Source: Claveliimonas intestinigallinarum (lineage in GTDB: Bacteria > Bacillota > Clostridia > Lachnospirales > Lachnospiraceae). Taken from it: a stretch of 64,000 nucleotides of DNA. The stretch is taken from the NCBI GenBank assembly GCA_019115145.1, contig DXED01000029.1, positions 74,762 through 138,761 of the forward strand, in the 5' to 3' direction. The notes under the pieces are model-generated. The model was not told the DNA's origin, did no database searches, and worked only from the letters and a program-made list of their open reading frames with translations. This document shows positions 34,907 to 43,991 of the stretch, piece after piece (position 1 is the stretch's first letter; each line of letters begins with the position of its first letter). The position numbers and the translations under genes are program-made.

Positions 34907-35930
34907 AATCCACACTCCAATCTTCCGCGGCCAGGGCAAGCGTCATGCCCCGCTCCGCTGTCTTCTCCAGCACGAGCCGTCCACCGCCGCTTCCGAGGAT
35001 GGCGGCCCGCTCACACACATTACCGACTCCCACTGTCGACTCCACAAAGGGAGACTCGCCTGTGACCGCGGTCACCTTCTCAAGCTGCCCGGCTGTCCAG
35101 GTCTCAAAAGGGATCTGCCATTTTTCCGCCAGCTGCGCAAGGCCTGGCTCCTGTGCCTTCCGGTCGATACTGGCAAGGCGCCGCACCTGGCCGGGGCGGC
35201 AGCCCACAGCTTCCAGTCCTCGAAGAAGTAATTCTTCCAGTTCCTGCCGGGGAACACCCTTTTTGCAGCCCATCCCGGCGGTCAGGTTGATAGGCAGAAG
35301 GCTGAGGATGTGGTCCCCGGCCTCCCCTCCCGCCCTCTCCTCCACCGCAATGGCTGCGGAAAAGCGGCCCAGCTTCTGCCGGCTGTCCACCAGGGTCAGT
35401 TCCTCCGGCACCCTGCCAAGAACCGGGAATTCACTGTAAAATCCCACCTTCTCCCCTTTCAGGATGCGGGCGGAAATATCCTTTGCCTTTGTCCTGTCAG
35501 TTAGCACAAGGCCACATTTTTTTGCAAACACGTCCACCGCGAAGCGGCCGTTCACGTCCGTGGCCGTGGTGATCACTGCCTCCGCCCCTGTGGCCCGGGC
35601 CAAAAAACGGGCCAGGTCGTTGGCACCTCCCACATGCCCGGAGAGGAGGGGGATGACGAACCGTCCCCCCTCGTCCAGCACCAGCACGGCGGGATCTGTA
35701 AATTTATCCCGGATATAGGGGGCGATGAGCCGCACCGCGATGCCTGCCGCGCCGATGAAGACAATCTCCCGAACCTGCTGCCAGTGCTCCTGAAGAAAAG
35801 CGCCTCCCCTGGGCCGCTCCAGCGCAAGGACTGTGCGCCCCTCTGACTCCAGCAGGCTGCGGATCTCTCCCATCTTCGCTTTCCCCCGGTCTGTGTAGCT
35901 TACAAGAAGCGTCCTATTTTCCATCCTCAT
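34863..35930 (-). CDS. cbiG: Cobalt-precorrin-5A hydrolase CbiG
   Basis: 355 aa. The N-terminal half has FIGAAGIAVRLIAPYI and LLSGHVGGANDLARFLA; the C-terminal half has GMGCKKGVPRQEL and ASIDRKAQEPGL, the two parts of CbiG. It opens the lactone and releases the C2 fragment as acetaldehyde. ATG 35930 (or 35924) overlaps the end of cbiF. Confidence 0.94.
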   Translation of the reverse strand: MRMENRTLLVSYTDRGKAKMGEIRSLLESEGRTVLALERPRGGAFLQEHWQQVREIVFIGAAGIAVRLIAPYIRDKFTDPAVLVLDEGGRFVIPLLSGHVGGANDLARFLARATGAEAVITTATDVNGRFAVDVFAKKCGLVLTDRTKAKDISARILKGEKVGFYSEFPVLGRVPEELTLVDSRQKLGRFSAAIAVEERAGGEAGDHILSLLPINLTAGMGCKKGVPRQELEELLLRGLEAVGCRPGQVRRLASIDRKAQEPGLAQLAEKWQIPFETWTAGQLEKVTAVTGESPFVESTVGVGNVCERAAILGSGGGRLVLEKTAERGMTLALAAEDWSVDFDKTVCDRPGAGKL

Positions 35931-36690
35931 CCCGTCCCTTTCCTTTCCGGAACTCTGTGGTGAAGGCGGGATCATACAGGCAGGAGCGCTGGTAAGCCTC
36001 CCCTGAGAGCACCCGCCCCACGATGATGAGGGCGGTCTTCCGGATATCCTCCCGCCGGGCTGCCTCCGCCAGCTCTGACACCTGGCAGAGTATCTTCTTC
36101 TCATCCGGCCAGGTGGCCTTGTACACGATGGCTGCCGGGGTGTCCGGCGGGTAGCCGCCCTCTATCAGGGCCTCTGACAGTTGCTCCAGAAGGCCTGTGC
36201 TCAGGAACAGGACCATGGTGGACTGGTGGGCCGCAAAGGACTGGATCTTCTCCCTCTCCGGCACCGGCGTGCGCCCCTCCATGCGGGTGATGACCACGCT
36301 CTGGGAAATGCCCGGCAGAGTGTACTCAAGCCCCAGGGCCGCAGCCGCCCCGGAAAAGGAGCTGACGCCGGGACACACCTCATAGGGGATGGACAGCTCA
36401 TCCAGCCGGTCCATCTGCTCCCTGATAGCCCCGTAGAGACTGGGATCGCCCGTATGGAGCCGGACTACATCCTGTCCCGCCTCATGGCGCTCTTCCATCA
36501 CCTGGATCACCTCCTCCAGAGTCATCCTGGCGCTGTCGAAGATCCGGCAGTCCTCAGGGCACAGCTCCAGGAGAGCCGGATTGACCAGGGAGCCCGCGTA
36601 GATCACTGTCTGCGCGCCCTCCAGAAGCCTTCTTCCTTTTACTGTGATCAGGTCCGGGTCTCCAGGACCCGCTCCCACGAAATGTACCAT
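35914..36690 (-). CDS. cbiF: Cobalt-precorrin-4 C11-methyltransferase CbiF (CobM)
   Basis: 258 aa tetrapyrrole methylase. VHFVGAGPGDPDLITVKG, YAGSLVNPALL, RLHTGDPSLYGAIREQ and YEVCPGVSSFSGAAAALG are the CbiF hallmarks. It uses SAM to methylate C11. Spaced 3 nt from the cbiL stop. Confidence 0.95.
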   Translation of the reverse strand: MVHFVGAGPGDPDLITVKGRRLLEGAQTVIYAGSLVNPALLELCPEDCRIFDSARMTLEEVIQVMEERHEAGQDVVRLHTGDPSLYGAIREQMDRLDELSIPYEVCPGVSSFSGAAAALGLEYTLPGISQSVVITRMEGRTPVPEREKIQSFAAHQSTMVLFLSTGLLEQLSEALIEGGYPPDTPAAIVYKATWPDEKKILCQVSELAEAARREDIRKTALIIVGRVLSGEAYQRSCLYDPAFTTEFRKGKGRDEDGK

Positions 36691-36693
36691 CTG

Positions 36694-37383
36694 CTATTCA
36701 CCTGCCTCTTTTGCCACTATAATAGAATAATAACTCAGATCATCAGGAATTTCATCCAGAGAGTGAAAAATACGCTCTCCCTCCATCCCGCATCTCTCCA
36801 CGGCCCAGCCCTTCTCTTTCCGGGCCAGCAGCTCATCCCGCACCTGGGCAGCGGCCTTACCCGCCTTCATCAGCACCCTTGTGCCGGGGAGATCCATTCC
36901 CTCATCTGCCGGGTAGGAGGCGGGAACCAGGTGAAGCATCTGGTCGTTCTCCACAAGGCCCTCCCCCACGGCCGCGGCGGCGGCGATAAAGGAGGGGATG
37001 CCGCTGATGATCTCCGCCCGGTATCCGGCGTCTTGCACCCTTTTATGGACGTACAGGTAGGTCGAGTAGATGCAGGGATCCCCCAGGGTGAGAAAGGCCG
37101 TCCTTCTCCCCTTTGCCAGCTCCTGTACGATCCGCTCCGCGGCGGCCTCATGAGCCTCCTGTCGGGTCTTTGGGTCTCTGGTCATGGGCATATGGATCCC
37201 CAGGGCCTCCTTCTCCTCCAGCCCCGGCACGGCTCCCGCCGCGATCTTCCAGGCCACTGTCTCCCTTGGCTCCTTCCCCGGGGCCAGGATCAGGTCGCAC
37301 TCCCGGATGACGCGCACCGCCTGCAGTGTCATAAGCTCAGGGTCGCCGGGGCCCACCCCGACGCCGTACAAAATTCCTTCCAT
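36694..37383 (-). CDS. cbiL: Cobalt-precorrin-2 C20-methyltransferase CbiL (CobI)
   Basis: 229 aa tetrapyrrole methylase. LYGVGVGPGDPELMTLQA at the N-terminus, FLTLGDPCIYSTYLY and ISGIPSFIAAAAAVG identify the C20 enzyme. ATG 37383 follows TAGGAGAG. It methylates C20 with SAM, the first ring methylation after cobalt insertion. Confidence 0.94.
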   Translation of the reverse strand: MEGILYGVGVGPGDPELMTLQAVRVIRECDLILAPGKEPRETVAWKIAAGAVPGLEEKEALGIHMPMTRDPKTRQEAHEAAAERIVQELAKGRRTAFLTLGDPCIYSTYLYVHKRVQDAGYRAEIISGIPSFIAAAAAVGEGLVENDQMLHLVPASYPADEGMDLPGTRVLMKAGKAAAQVRDELLARKEKGWAVERCGMEGERIFHSLDEIPDDLSYYSIIVAKEAGE

Positions 37384-37409
37384 AGCTGTTTCTCTCCTAT
37401 ATCTCTGTG

Positions 37410-38597
37410 TCATTTTTTCCGGCTCTCTTCCAGAAGCTCCTCCCCGTACCGGGTCATCCCCAGCAGGCCGTACACGTTGGAAAAGAGGATAGCCCCGGTC
37501 CGCATCCTAGGTCCCGCGCTGCTTCCGGCGCGGATCTTCAGATACGCATGGATCTTCTCCAGGAGACTGGCCGTCACCTTCCCTCTCTCCTCTGCCGAGA
37601 GGGACTGCAGGGCATCCTCCGTAGTGTTGCAGTCAAGCAGCGCCGCCGCTCTCTTCCCGGGAAGGCCGGCCCGCAGGGCTGCCGCCGCCAGAAGCTCCAT
37701 CCGGCAGTCCCCCTGGCGGGAGTGGGTGTTCATGATGCCCCCGGCAATCTTCACCAGCTTGCCAATGTGTCCCACAAAGAGAAGGCCCTCAGCCCCCTGC
37801 TCCGCGGCCAGGTCAATGGTCTCGCCGATGTAGTTGCTGCACTTGACGGTGTCCCGGGGCAGAATTCCCCACTTTTCACGGAGGAAATCCAGGCCATAAT
37901 TGCCCGGCGCGGCAATGAGGCACCGTCTTCCCTCCGCCAGCTTTACTTTGATCTCCACCTCTATGGTATCGATGAGAGCCTTCTCGCTCATGGGCTCCAC
38001 GATGCCGCTGGTTCCAAGAATGGAAAGTCCCCCCACAATGCCGATTCTTGGGTTGAAGGTCCGCTTTGCCAGCTCCTCCCCGCCGGGGATTTCCACAAGA
38101 ACCCGAAATCCTCCCTCCCATCCTGCCGCCTCCTTCAGGCGGACCAGCTCTCTTCGGATCATCTCCCGGGGGACAGGGTTGATAGCCGCACTCCCCACAG
38201 GCTGGGCAAGCCCTGCCTTGGTCACTCTCCCAATACCAGCTCCCCCGTCGATCTCGATCCGGTCCTCTGGAAGGAGGGACACGGTGGCATAGACTGTAAC
38301 GCCGTCGGTCACGTCCGGATCGTCCCCGCTGTTCTTTTTCACAGCACAGGTCACAGAGGTGAGTCGGCCTTTGTCGTCCCTCTCCGCCTCCGTTCCGGAC
38401 CGCACCGGCAGGGCGAAGGGCTGTCCCTCCGGCAGGCGGACCGTGACGGTCCAGCTCTCCCGATCTCGTGGAAGGCCGCCCGCCAGGAGAGCCTCCGCGG
38501 CCGCTGCGGCTGCCGCCTGGGCGCAGGTGCCGGTGGTCCAGCCCCTTCGCAGGCCTTTTTTATTTTTCTCCATCCGGATTACTCTGTCCTTCTCCAT
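37410..38597 (-). CDS. cbiD: Cobalt-precorrin-5B C1-methyltransferase CbiD
   Basis: 395 aa. RRGWTTGTCAQAAAAAAAEAL near the N-terminus, VKKNSGDDPDVTDG, GGAGIGRVTKAGL, ILGTSGIVEPMSEKA and LFVGHIGKLVKIAGGIMNTHS are typical. It adds the C1 methyl group in the anaerobic route. ATG 38597 follows GAGGAGAGAAG and lies inside the end of the upstream fusion gene (38 nt overlap). Confidence 0.95.
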   Translation of the reverse strand: MEKDRVIRMEKNKKGLRRGWTTGTCAQAAAAAAAEALLAGGLPRDRESWTVTVRLPEGQPFALPVRSGTEAERDDKGRLTSVTCAVKKNSGDDPDVTDGVTVYATVSLLPEDRIEIDGGAGIGRVTKAGLAQPVGSAAINPVPREMIRRELVRLKEAAGWEGGFRVLVEIPGGEELAKRTFNPRIGIVGGLSILGTSGIVEPMSEKALIDTIEVEIKVKLAEGRRCLIAAPGNYGLDFLREKWGILPRDTVKCSNYIGETIDLAAEQGAEGLLFVGHIGKLVKIAGGIMNTHSRQGDCRMELLAAAALRAGLPGKRAAALLDCNTTEDALQSLSAEERGKVTASLLEKIHAYLKIRAGSSAGPRMRTGAILFSNVYGLLGMTRYGEELLEESRKK

Positions 38598-40131
38598 CTT
38601 CTCTCTCCTCTGCCGCCATCTGCAGGGCCAGGTTCACCAGATCCCGGAGGGTGGCCCGGGCTGCTGTGAAGGTCCTCATGCCTGCACGCTTCGCCTCTCC
38701 TGCCGTCATCTCCCCGATGCACAGGGCAGTCACCTTTGACAGATCCAGCTCCCCCGCGGTCCTCACAAAGCCGCGGACAGTGGAGGCGCTTGTGAACATG
38801 GCCCAGCAGTTCCCCGTCTCAAACTCCCTCTCACAGTCCATCCAGGGGAAGGACTCGTACTCTGTGTCGTAGATGGGCAGATCCAGTACCCGGGCGCCTG
38901 CTTCCTTTAGTCTTCTCACCAGCTCCTGATTGCCTGCTCTGGCCCGGGGGATAAGCACCCGCTCTCCGGCCTGCACACTGGACGCCAGCGCCTCTCCCAA
39001 ATGGTCTCCGTCGTACTGTTCGGGTATCAGGTCCGGGTAAAAGCCCCATGCTTCCAGCTCCCCCGCTGTGCCCTCGCCGATGGCGGCGATCCTCAGGTGT
39101 GCCAGACTGCGGGCATCCTGCCTTCTCTTTTTTAACTCCTCCCGGAACATCCGGACGCCGGAGGGACTGGTGAAGACGATCCAGGAAAAGGTCTCCAACT
39201 CGGCCAGCGCCCTGGACAGATGTTCCTCCTCTGTCACAGGCTCAATGCGGATAGTGGGCAGCTCCAGCACCTCCGCCCCCTCCCCTCGGAGCATGGCGGC
39301 CAGGCGGGAGCCGCGCTCCCTGGGCCTTGTGACAAGGATCTTACGCCCCGCCAGGGGACGGCTCTCATACCAGTCCATAGCCTGGAAGGCGGCCACATAG
39401 CCCACCAGAATGATGGCCGGGGACTGAACCTTCGCCCGGGCTGCCTTTCCGGCTATCGTTCCCACAGTGCCGACAATTTTTCTCTGGGCAGCAGTGGTGC
39501 CCCTCTCCAGCACGGCAGCCGGCATGTCCGGAGACATGCCCTCCCTCAAAAGTCCCTCCATGACGTTACCCAAGGTGCTCACTCCCATGAGAAACACAAT
39601 TGTTCCTCCTCCCTCGGCCAGAGAGCGGTAGTGGATATCCGGCAGGCTTCCGTCCTTTTTGTGCGCTGTCACAATGTGGACAGAAGAAGCCAGATCCCGA
39701 TGGGTCACAGGGATGCCCAGATAGGATGGAACGCCAATGGCGGAGGTGATGCCGGGCACGATCTCAAAGGGAATGCCGGCCTGCTCAAGGACAGCTGCCT
39801 CCTCGCCGCCTCTGCCGAAGACGAGAGGGTCGCCCCCTTTCAGCCGCACCACCTTCTGCCCTTTGCGGGCCTCACGCACAAGGATCTGGTTGATCTCATC
39901 CTGAGGGATCGGGTGATGGCCGGATCGCTTGCCCACATCGATATACCGGGCATTCCTGCCTCCCCACATGAGAATGCCGTTGCCCACCAGCCTGTCGTAG
40001 ACGATCACATCCGCCTCCTCAAGGAGGCGCTTTCCCTTCACAGTGATCAGCTCCACATCTGAGGGGCCTGCCCCCACAAGGTACACCTTTCCCACTCTAC
40101 GATTTTCCTGCGTATCTGTCTCTAAGCTCAT
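38560..40131 (-). CDS. Uroporphyrinogen-III C-methyltransferase / uroporphyrinogen-III synthase fusion (CobA-HemD)
   Basis: 523 aa bifunctional protein. Residues ~12-250 are SUMT (YLVGAGPSDVELITVKG, VVRLKGGDPLVFGRGGEE, PGITSAIGVPSYLGIPVTHR), making precorrin-2 with SAM. Residues ~255-500 are HemD (ILVTRPRERGSRLAAML, WIVFTSPSGVRMF, AMFTSASTVRGF), closing the uro'gen III ring. The fusion, with hemC upstream, feeds tetrapyrrole directly into corrinoid and siroheme synthesis. ATG 40131 lies after GGGAG within the end of hemC. Confidence 0.95.
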   Translation of the reverse strand: MSLETDTQENRRVGKVYLVGAGPSDVELITVKGKRLLEEADVIVYDRLVGNGILMWGGRNARYIDVGKRSGHHPIPQDEINQILVREARKGQKVVRLKGGDPLVFGRGGEEAAVLEQAGIPFEIVPGITSAIGVPSYLGIPVTHRDLASSVHIVTAHKKDGSLPDIHYRSLAEGGGTIVFLMGVSTLGNVMEGLLREGMSPDMPAAVLERGTTAAQRKIVGTVGTIAGKAARAKVQSPAIILVGYVAAFQAMDWYESRPLAGRKILVTRPRERGSRLAAMLRGEGAEVLELPTIRIEPVTEEEHLSRALAELETFSWIVFTSPSGVRMFREELKKRRQDARSLAHLRIAAIGEGTAGELEAWGFYPDLIPEQYDGDHLGEALASSVQAGERVLIPRARAGNQELVRRLKEAGARVLDLPIYDTEYESFPWMDCEREFETGNCWAMFTSASTVRGFVRTAGELDLSKVTALCIGEMTAGEAKRAGMRTFTAARATLRDLVNLALQMAAEEREDGEGQSNPDGEK

Positions 40132-40996
40132 GAGCAAGCTCCCTTCCCGTCCGCGCCGCCTGGGCCGGATCATTTTCTTCTATATTAAAAGTCCTCTCCC
40201 CGATGCTGTATCCGCCGGACTGCTCGTCGTAGTACAGCCCCCTTAAGCGGCAGGTATCTCCACAGACCCTGGCGTGGGCCGCCACCGGGGAGGAGCAGCC
40301 CCCCTCCAGCTCCCGGACAAAGGCACGCTCCGCCGCGGCCTCCAGGGCGGCCTCCCTGTCATTTGTACAGGCAGCCATCTCCCGCAGCGCCGGCCGTCCC
40401 TGGACAGCCATGATGCCCTGCCCCGCCGAGGGGAGGATTTCCTCTGCGCTGAAGAAACGGCTGATGCGCTCCTCAAGGCCAAGGCGGATGAGGCCGGCGG
40501 CCGCCAGCACCAGGGCGTCGTACTCCCCCGCGTCCAGCTTCTCCAGCCGGGTCAGCACATTGCCCCGGATATTTTTTATCTGCGCCTCCGGGTACAGAGC
40601 CCCAAGCTGCAGCTTCCTCCGCAGGCTGGAGCAGCCGATGACGCTGCCCTCTTTCAGATTTTCCAGTCCCCTGCGCAGCACAAGCACATCCCGGGGATCC
40701 TCCCTCCTGGTGCAGGCCAGGACTGGAAAATACGCCGGGGTCTCCATGGGCATGTCCTTCAGGCTGTGGACAGCCAGGTCGATCCGTCCCTCCTGGAGAG
40801 CCAGGTCCAGCTCCTTGATAAAGAGTCCCTTGCCCCCAATCTGGTCCAGCGTCCTGTTCAGGATCCGGTCCCCGGTGGTCTTCATGGTGACCAGGCTGAT
40901 CTCCGCCTCCGGGTGATGTCTCTTCAGTTCTTCCATGACGATCTGCGCCTGCCGCACGGCCAGACGGCTCTGTCTGCTTCCCACTGTGATCCTCAT
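40097..40996 (-). CDS. hemC: Hydroxymethylbilane synthase HemC
   Basis: 299 aa. ITVGSRQSRLAVRQAQIV at the N-terminus, HSLKDMP, RREDPRDVLV, IGCSSLRRKLQL, and the dipyrromethane-cofactor region with the Cys in ELEGGCSSPVAAHA. It links four porphobilinogens into hydroxymethylbilane. It overlaps the preceding gene by 4 nt. hemA, hemL and hemB are not in the window. Confidence 0.96.
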   Translation of the reverse strand: MRITVGSRQSRLAVRQAQIVMEELKRHHPEAEISLVTMKTTGDRILNRTLDQIGGKGLFIKELDLALQEGRIDLAVHSLKDMPMETPAYFPVLACTRREDPRDVLVLRRGLENLKEGSVIGCSSLRRKLQLGALYPEAQIKNIRGNVLTRLEKLDAGEYDALVLAAAGLIRLGLEERISRFFSAEEILPSAGQGIMAVQGRPALREMAACTNDREAALEAAAERAFVRELEGGCSSPVAAHARVCGDTCRLRGLYYDEQSGGYSIGERTFNIEENDPAQAARTGRELAHELRDRYAGKS

Positions 40997-41496
40997 GTCC
41001 TGTCTCCTTTGTCCTTTTTTGTCTCTTCCTCCCCCGCAAGGCAGCTGCGGATCAGGGCCGCCGCCCTGGCTGTCCTGCCGTGGTCCTCCCCATCCCCGGC
41101 AATCCCCACCGCCAGGTTCTCCCCGGTCACAACAGCCGGGAAATAGAAATCGCTTAGTCTCCTGTCAGAGGCGATATTTACCGGGATGCCCAGCTCCTGA
41201 CACCTCTCCTTCGCGATGCGGTCCGCCTCCGGGTCGCCGGCAGCGCAGATGACAAGGAGATACTCCGGCGTGATATCCGCCTTCTCAAGGCACTTCCGGA
41301 TCAGGCGGACCTTTCCCGTCTCCAGGAATTCCTCCAGCTCCTGTCTTTGCCCTTCAGGCACCTCCCGGGCTATCACCGCGATGTCCGCCCCGAAGAGGAG
41401 GAGGGTGCGGATCCGGCGGACCGCCACCTGCCCGGCTCCCACCAGCAGTATTTTTTTGTCCTCAATATCAAGAAATACCGGAAAGCGAAGTCCCAT
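40993..41496 (-). CDS. Precorrin-2 dehydrogenase (SirC/CysG N-domain)
   Basis: 167 aa. Rossmann motif LLVGAGQVAVRRIRTLL near residue 18 and NIASDRRLSDFYFPAVV are typical of NAD-dependent precorrin-2 dehydrogenases. It makes sirohydrochlorin, the branch point to siroheme and to CbiK. There is no C-terminal methylase domain, and no Met8p-like chelatase extension is evident. ATG 41496 follows GGGGAGAGG. First gene of the 18-gene cob operon, 38 nt after the riboswitch terminator. Confidence 0.92.
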   Translation of the reverse strand: MGLRFPVFLDIEDKKILLVGAGQVAVRRIRTLLLFGADIAVIAREVPEGQRQELEEFLETGKVRLIRKCLEKADITPEYLLVICAAGDPEADRIAKERCQELGIPVNIASDRRLSDFYFPAVVTGENLAVGIAGDGEDHGRTARAAALIRSCLAGEEETKKDKGDRT

Positions 41497-41533
41497 TTTC
41501 CTCTCCCCCTCTATCCAGAGCAAAAATTTCCCC

Positions 41534-41570
41534 AATTAAAACAAATGAGACTGCGCACGAGCGCAATCTC
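41534..41570 (-). terminator. Terminator of the cob-operon riboswitch
   Basis: Stem GAGATTGCGC / GCGCAGTCTC (minus strand, 41570-41547) followed by ATTTGTTTTAATT. It lies between the cobalamin aptamer and the first gene, so it is the likely expression platform. Confidence 0.85.
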
Positions 41571-41620
41571 ACACAGTGTAATCTTAAATCCTCACCGAAA
41601 GATCACGTTTGCTGTATTAC

Positions 41621-41776
41621 AACAGGTATCCTGGCTCGGAACTAAAGCCTACTCCCCTGCCTTCCCACCCGACAGCCGGCGGAGGGCTTCCGCCGGACCG
41701 GGCAGTGGCATACGCCGGGTTTCGTCATTCCTCACAGTAGAGTGAGCTGCTGTGGATTTTCACCACATTCCCTGTT
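41621..41776 (-). promoter_or_regulatory. Cobalamin riboswitch of the cob biosynthesis operon
   Basis: Minus strand: closing AACAGGGAA ... CCTGTT, the conserved GTGAAAATCCACAGC, GCCACTG, GGGAAGGC and the B12-box end AGCCAGGATACCTG. It matches the cobalamin riboswitch core almost perfectly and is linked to a terminator at 41570-41534. Confidence 0.95.
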
Positions 41777-41799
41777 CTCTCTTCAAAATAACATGTTCT

Positions 41800-41828
41800 A
41801 TTCTATACTGTTTGGGGCTGTCCGTCAA
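41800..41828 (-). promoter_or_regulatory. Promoter of the cob biosynthesis operon
   Basis: TTGACG (41828-41823), 17-nt spacer, TAGAAT (41805-41800), about 25 nt ahead of the cobalamin aptamer. Confidence 0.65.
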
Positions 41829-41870
41829 CTGCCTTTCCCACAGTCCCCCTCCCCGGGCCTTTCTCCCAGG

Positions 41871-42404
41871 TTACAGCACAAGGGAGAGAAAGGTTCCCAG
41901 AACCGCAAATCCCAGTCCGACCCAGATAAAGAGCCATCCCACAAGGGAGCCCTTGACCGGGATCCTCTCCACATAGGCTCTCCGGGGCTTCTCCGGGTCG
42001 TACCACACCGGGATAGAGGAGCCCATGGGGTACAGGCTCTCGGCCATGGCCCCCAGGTTCAGCACAGCGCCGCCCCGGATGTGGAGCACATCGTTCTCAC
42101 TGACGTAGCAGCTCTGATTTTCCCCTGTCCAGTCCTTTGGGGAGAGACTCCTGCGCACCTCCACCACGCCCCGGAACCTGCGCTTTTTCTCGTAGGAGAC
42201 GCCGCCAACCCTGTAGGCCGCCACAGGGCTCGGCGTTCCATTTACATAGCTGTACCGGACTACTGTCCCCATTGTCATGGCCGTGCAGCGGCCCTTTCTC
42301 CTCTTTTCCATCACAAGGACCAGTATCCCCGCCAGTATAAAGAGCAGCCCCGGAACTGCCAGCGTAAGGAACATCAGCAACCCCACATTCACTCCCTCAT
42401 TCAT
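41871..42404 (-). CDS. DUF3592-like membrane protein
   Basis: 177 aa. One N-terminal membrane segment (FLTLAVPGLLFILAGILVLV) and one C-terminal (LVGWLFIWVGLGFAVLGTFL) flank an extracytoplasmic domain with SIPVWYDPEKPRRAYVER, the DUF3592 signature. Function unknown. It lies 23 nt after the sulfite reductase gene and may be cotranscribed. ATG 42404 has AGGAGG at 6 nt; the ATG at 42410 is too close. Confidence 0.7.
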   Translation of the reverse strand: MNEGVNVGLLMFLTLAVPGLLFILAGILVLVMEKRRKGRCTAMTMGTVVRYSYVNGTPSPVAAYRVGGVSYEKKRRFRGVVEVRRSLSPKDWTGENQSCYVSENDVLHIRGGAVLNLGAMAESLYPMGSSIPVWYDPEKPRRAYVERIPVKGSLVGWLFIWVGLGFAVLGTFLSLVL

Positions 42405-42427
42405 AGACATCCTCCTTTGTCGTCCGT

Positions 42428-43969
42428 CTACGCCGTATATTTGCCGGCGATCTCAAGCAGTCTGTCTCTGTTGGCCCTCTCCCAGTCAGCGTAGGAAAGT
42501 CCGGAGGCCGCCGCCTCTTTTCCCACCTCCACCAGGAAGGCGGGAATGTCCTCCTGCAGCATGGTCCCTGCCGCCTCGCCAAGCCTCTCTTCGCCCTGCC
42601 TGTCACAGCCGAAGAAGAACACCTCAAAGGCCGGATGGGGTGTCTTGTCTATCATCTTCACGCCGCCCCGGAAGCCGATCTGCCCGATCTGGTGAGTGCC
42701 GCAGGACGAAGGACAGCCGGAAATGTGGACTCTGGGAAGGGCAGAGGCTGGAAGATCAGCCTTCCGGACCGCCTCTACCGCCTCCTCAAGGAGACTCTGG
42801 GAGTCCCTCACACCCGCCTGGCAGATAGAGGCCCCGATGCAGGCCACAGAGGACTCAAAGGGCGTCCGGGCGCTGTCCTGGGTTACGTCCAGCACCTGCT
42901 CCGCCTCGGCCCCTGTCAGATTGACAATGTAGAGCGTCTCATCCGGCGCGATGCGCAGCTCCACCTCTTCCATGTCTTTGATCGCATTGTAGAGTCTGCC
43001 GAAGATAGCCGGATCCGGGCATCCTCCAAGAGGATGGTAGAGGACAGAGTAGAGTCCGTCCTGCTTCTGCTCCAGGACGCGGCTGCCGGACACTCTCGTC
43101 CCATCCGGCTTCTTGGCTATCTCCTCCGGCTCCACCTGGATGGTCAGATCCTCCCCGGCCTCCGCCTGGGCCAGTTTTTCCAGGTACGCCTGCCTGTAGC
43201 CCTCATCGCCCAGCTTGTCTCTCATATATCGGGTGCGGGCCTTTCCCCTCTGCTCGTAGTTACCGTGCTCCAGGAACACCTCCCGCATAGCCAGGATATA
43301 GTAGAGGATCCGGGACGGATCCACCGCCTCCGCCATTAAAAGGCCAAGCTTCGGCTGATTTCCCAGGCCGCCCGCACTGTACACATCAAATTTTCCGTCC
43401 GGCCTGGCCACAAATCCCAGATCCCGGAAGGTGGCGTGAGTCACATTGGCCGGGCTGCTGGAGAAGCAGACCTTCAGCTTCCTTGGCATTTTCTTTGCAT
43501 CCAGGAAGGACAGCAAAAACTCCTCCGCCTTTGCGGCGTAGGGAAGCACGTCAAAGTATTCTCCCTTCTCGGTTCCGGACAGAGGCGGAGCCATGACATT
43601 TCTCGGAAAATCACCGCCCCCTCCCAGGGTGATAATCCCATGCTCTATGGCTCCTTCCATGATGCCGCAGACCGCGTCCGCATCCAGATCATGGAGCTGG
43701 ATGGTCTGACAGGTAGTCAGATGCGCCTTCCTCACCTGATATTTCTCTATACTCTGCGCAATGTACAGCAGCTTGTCCTTTGTGAGCCTGCCGCCCGCCA
43801 TGCGCAGACGGATCATGCTGCATTTGCCGCCCCTCTGGGCATAGCTTCCATATCTTCCGGAATATCCCTTGTAATCATTTTTTGTGATCTTTCCCTCATA
43901 GAAATCCTTTGTCCTCTGTCTGAACTCCTCCAGCTCCTCTTTTCCCAATACAGGTGCTTTTCTTTCCAT
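42428..43969 (-). CDS. Siroheme nitrite/sulfite reductase (ferredoxin-type)
   Basis: 513 aa. Two repeated ferredoxin-like half domains; substrate/siroheme-binding RLRMAGGRLTKDKL, HLTTCQTIQLHDL, and RNVMAPPLSG. Siroheme-[4Fe-4S] ligands appear as CIGASICQAG and HISGCPSSCGTHQ. It catalyses six-electron reduction of sulfite or nitrite; which one cannot be told from sequence. It needs siroheme, made from the same sirohydrochlorin as the adjacent cob operon. It is preceded by a 77-aa gene 22 nt upstream. Confidence 0.9.
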   Translation of the reverse strand: MERKAPVLGKEELEEFRQRTKDFYEGKITKNDYKGYSGRYGSYAQRGGKCSMIRLRMAGGRLTKDKLLYIAQSIEKYQVRKAHLTTCQTIQLHDLDADAVCGIMEGAIEHGIITLGGGGDFPRNVMAPPLSGTEKGEYFDVLPYAAKAEEFLLSFLDAKKMPRKLKVCFSSSPANVTHATFRDLGFVARPDGKFDVYSAGGLGNQPKLGLLMAEAVDPSRILYYILAMREVFLEHGNYEQRGKARTRYMRDKLGDEGYRQAYLEKLAQAEAGEDLTIQVEPEEIAKKPDGTRVSGSRVLEQKQDGLYSVLYHPLGGCPDPAIFGRLYNAIKDMEEVELRIAPDETLYIVNLTGAEAEQVLDVTQDSARTPFESSVACIGASICQAGVRDSQSLLEEAVEAVRKADLPASALPRVHISGCPSSCGTHQIGQIGFRGGVKMIDKTPHPAFEVFFFGCDRQGEERLGEAAGTMLQEDIPAFLVEVGKEAAASGLSYADWERANRDRLLEIAGKYTA

Positions 43970-43991
43970 CCTATAAATCCTCCTGTTGTTT

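Noticed and set aside
36181..37833. 550-aa plus-strand ORF opposite cbiF, cbiL and cbiD
   Set aside because: Spans three real genes and has no motif or start signal.
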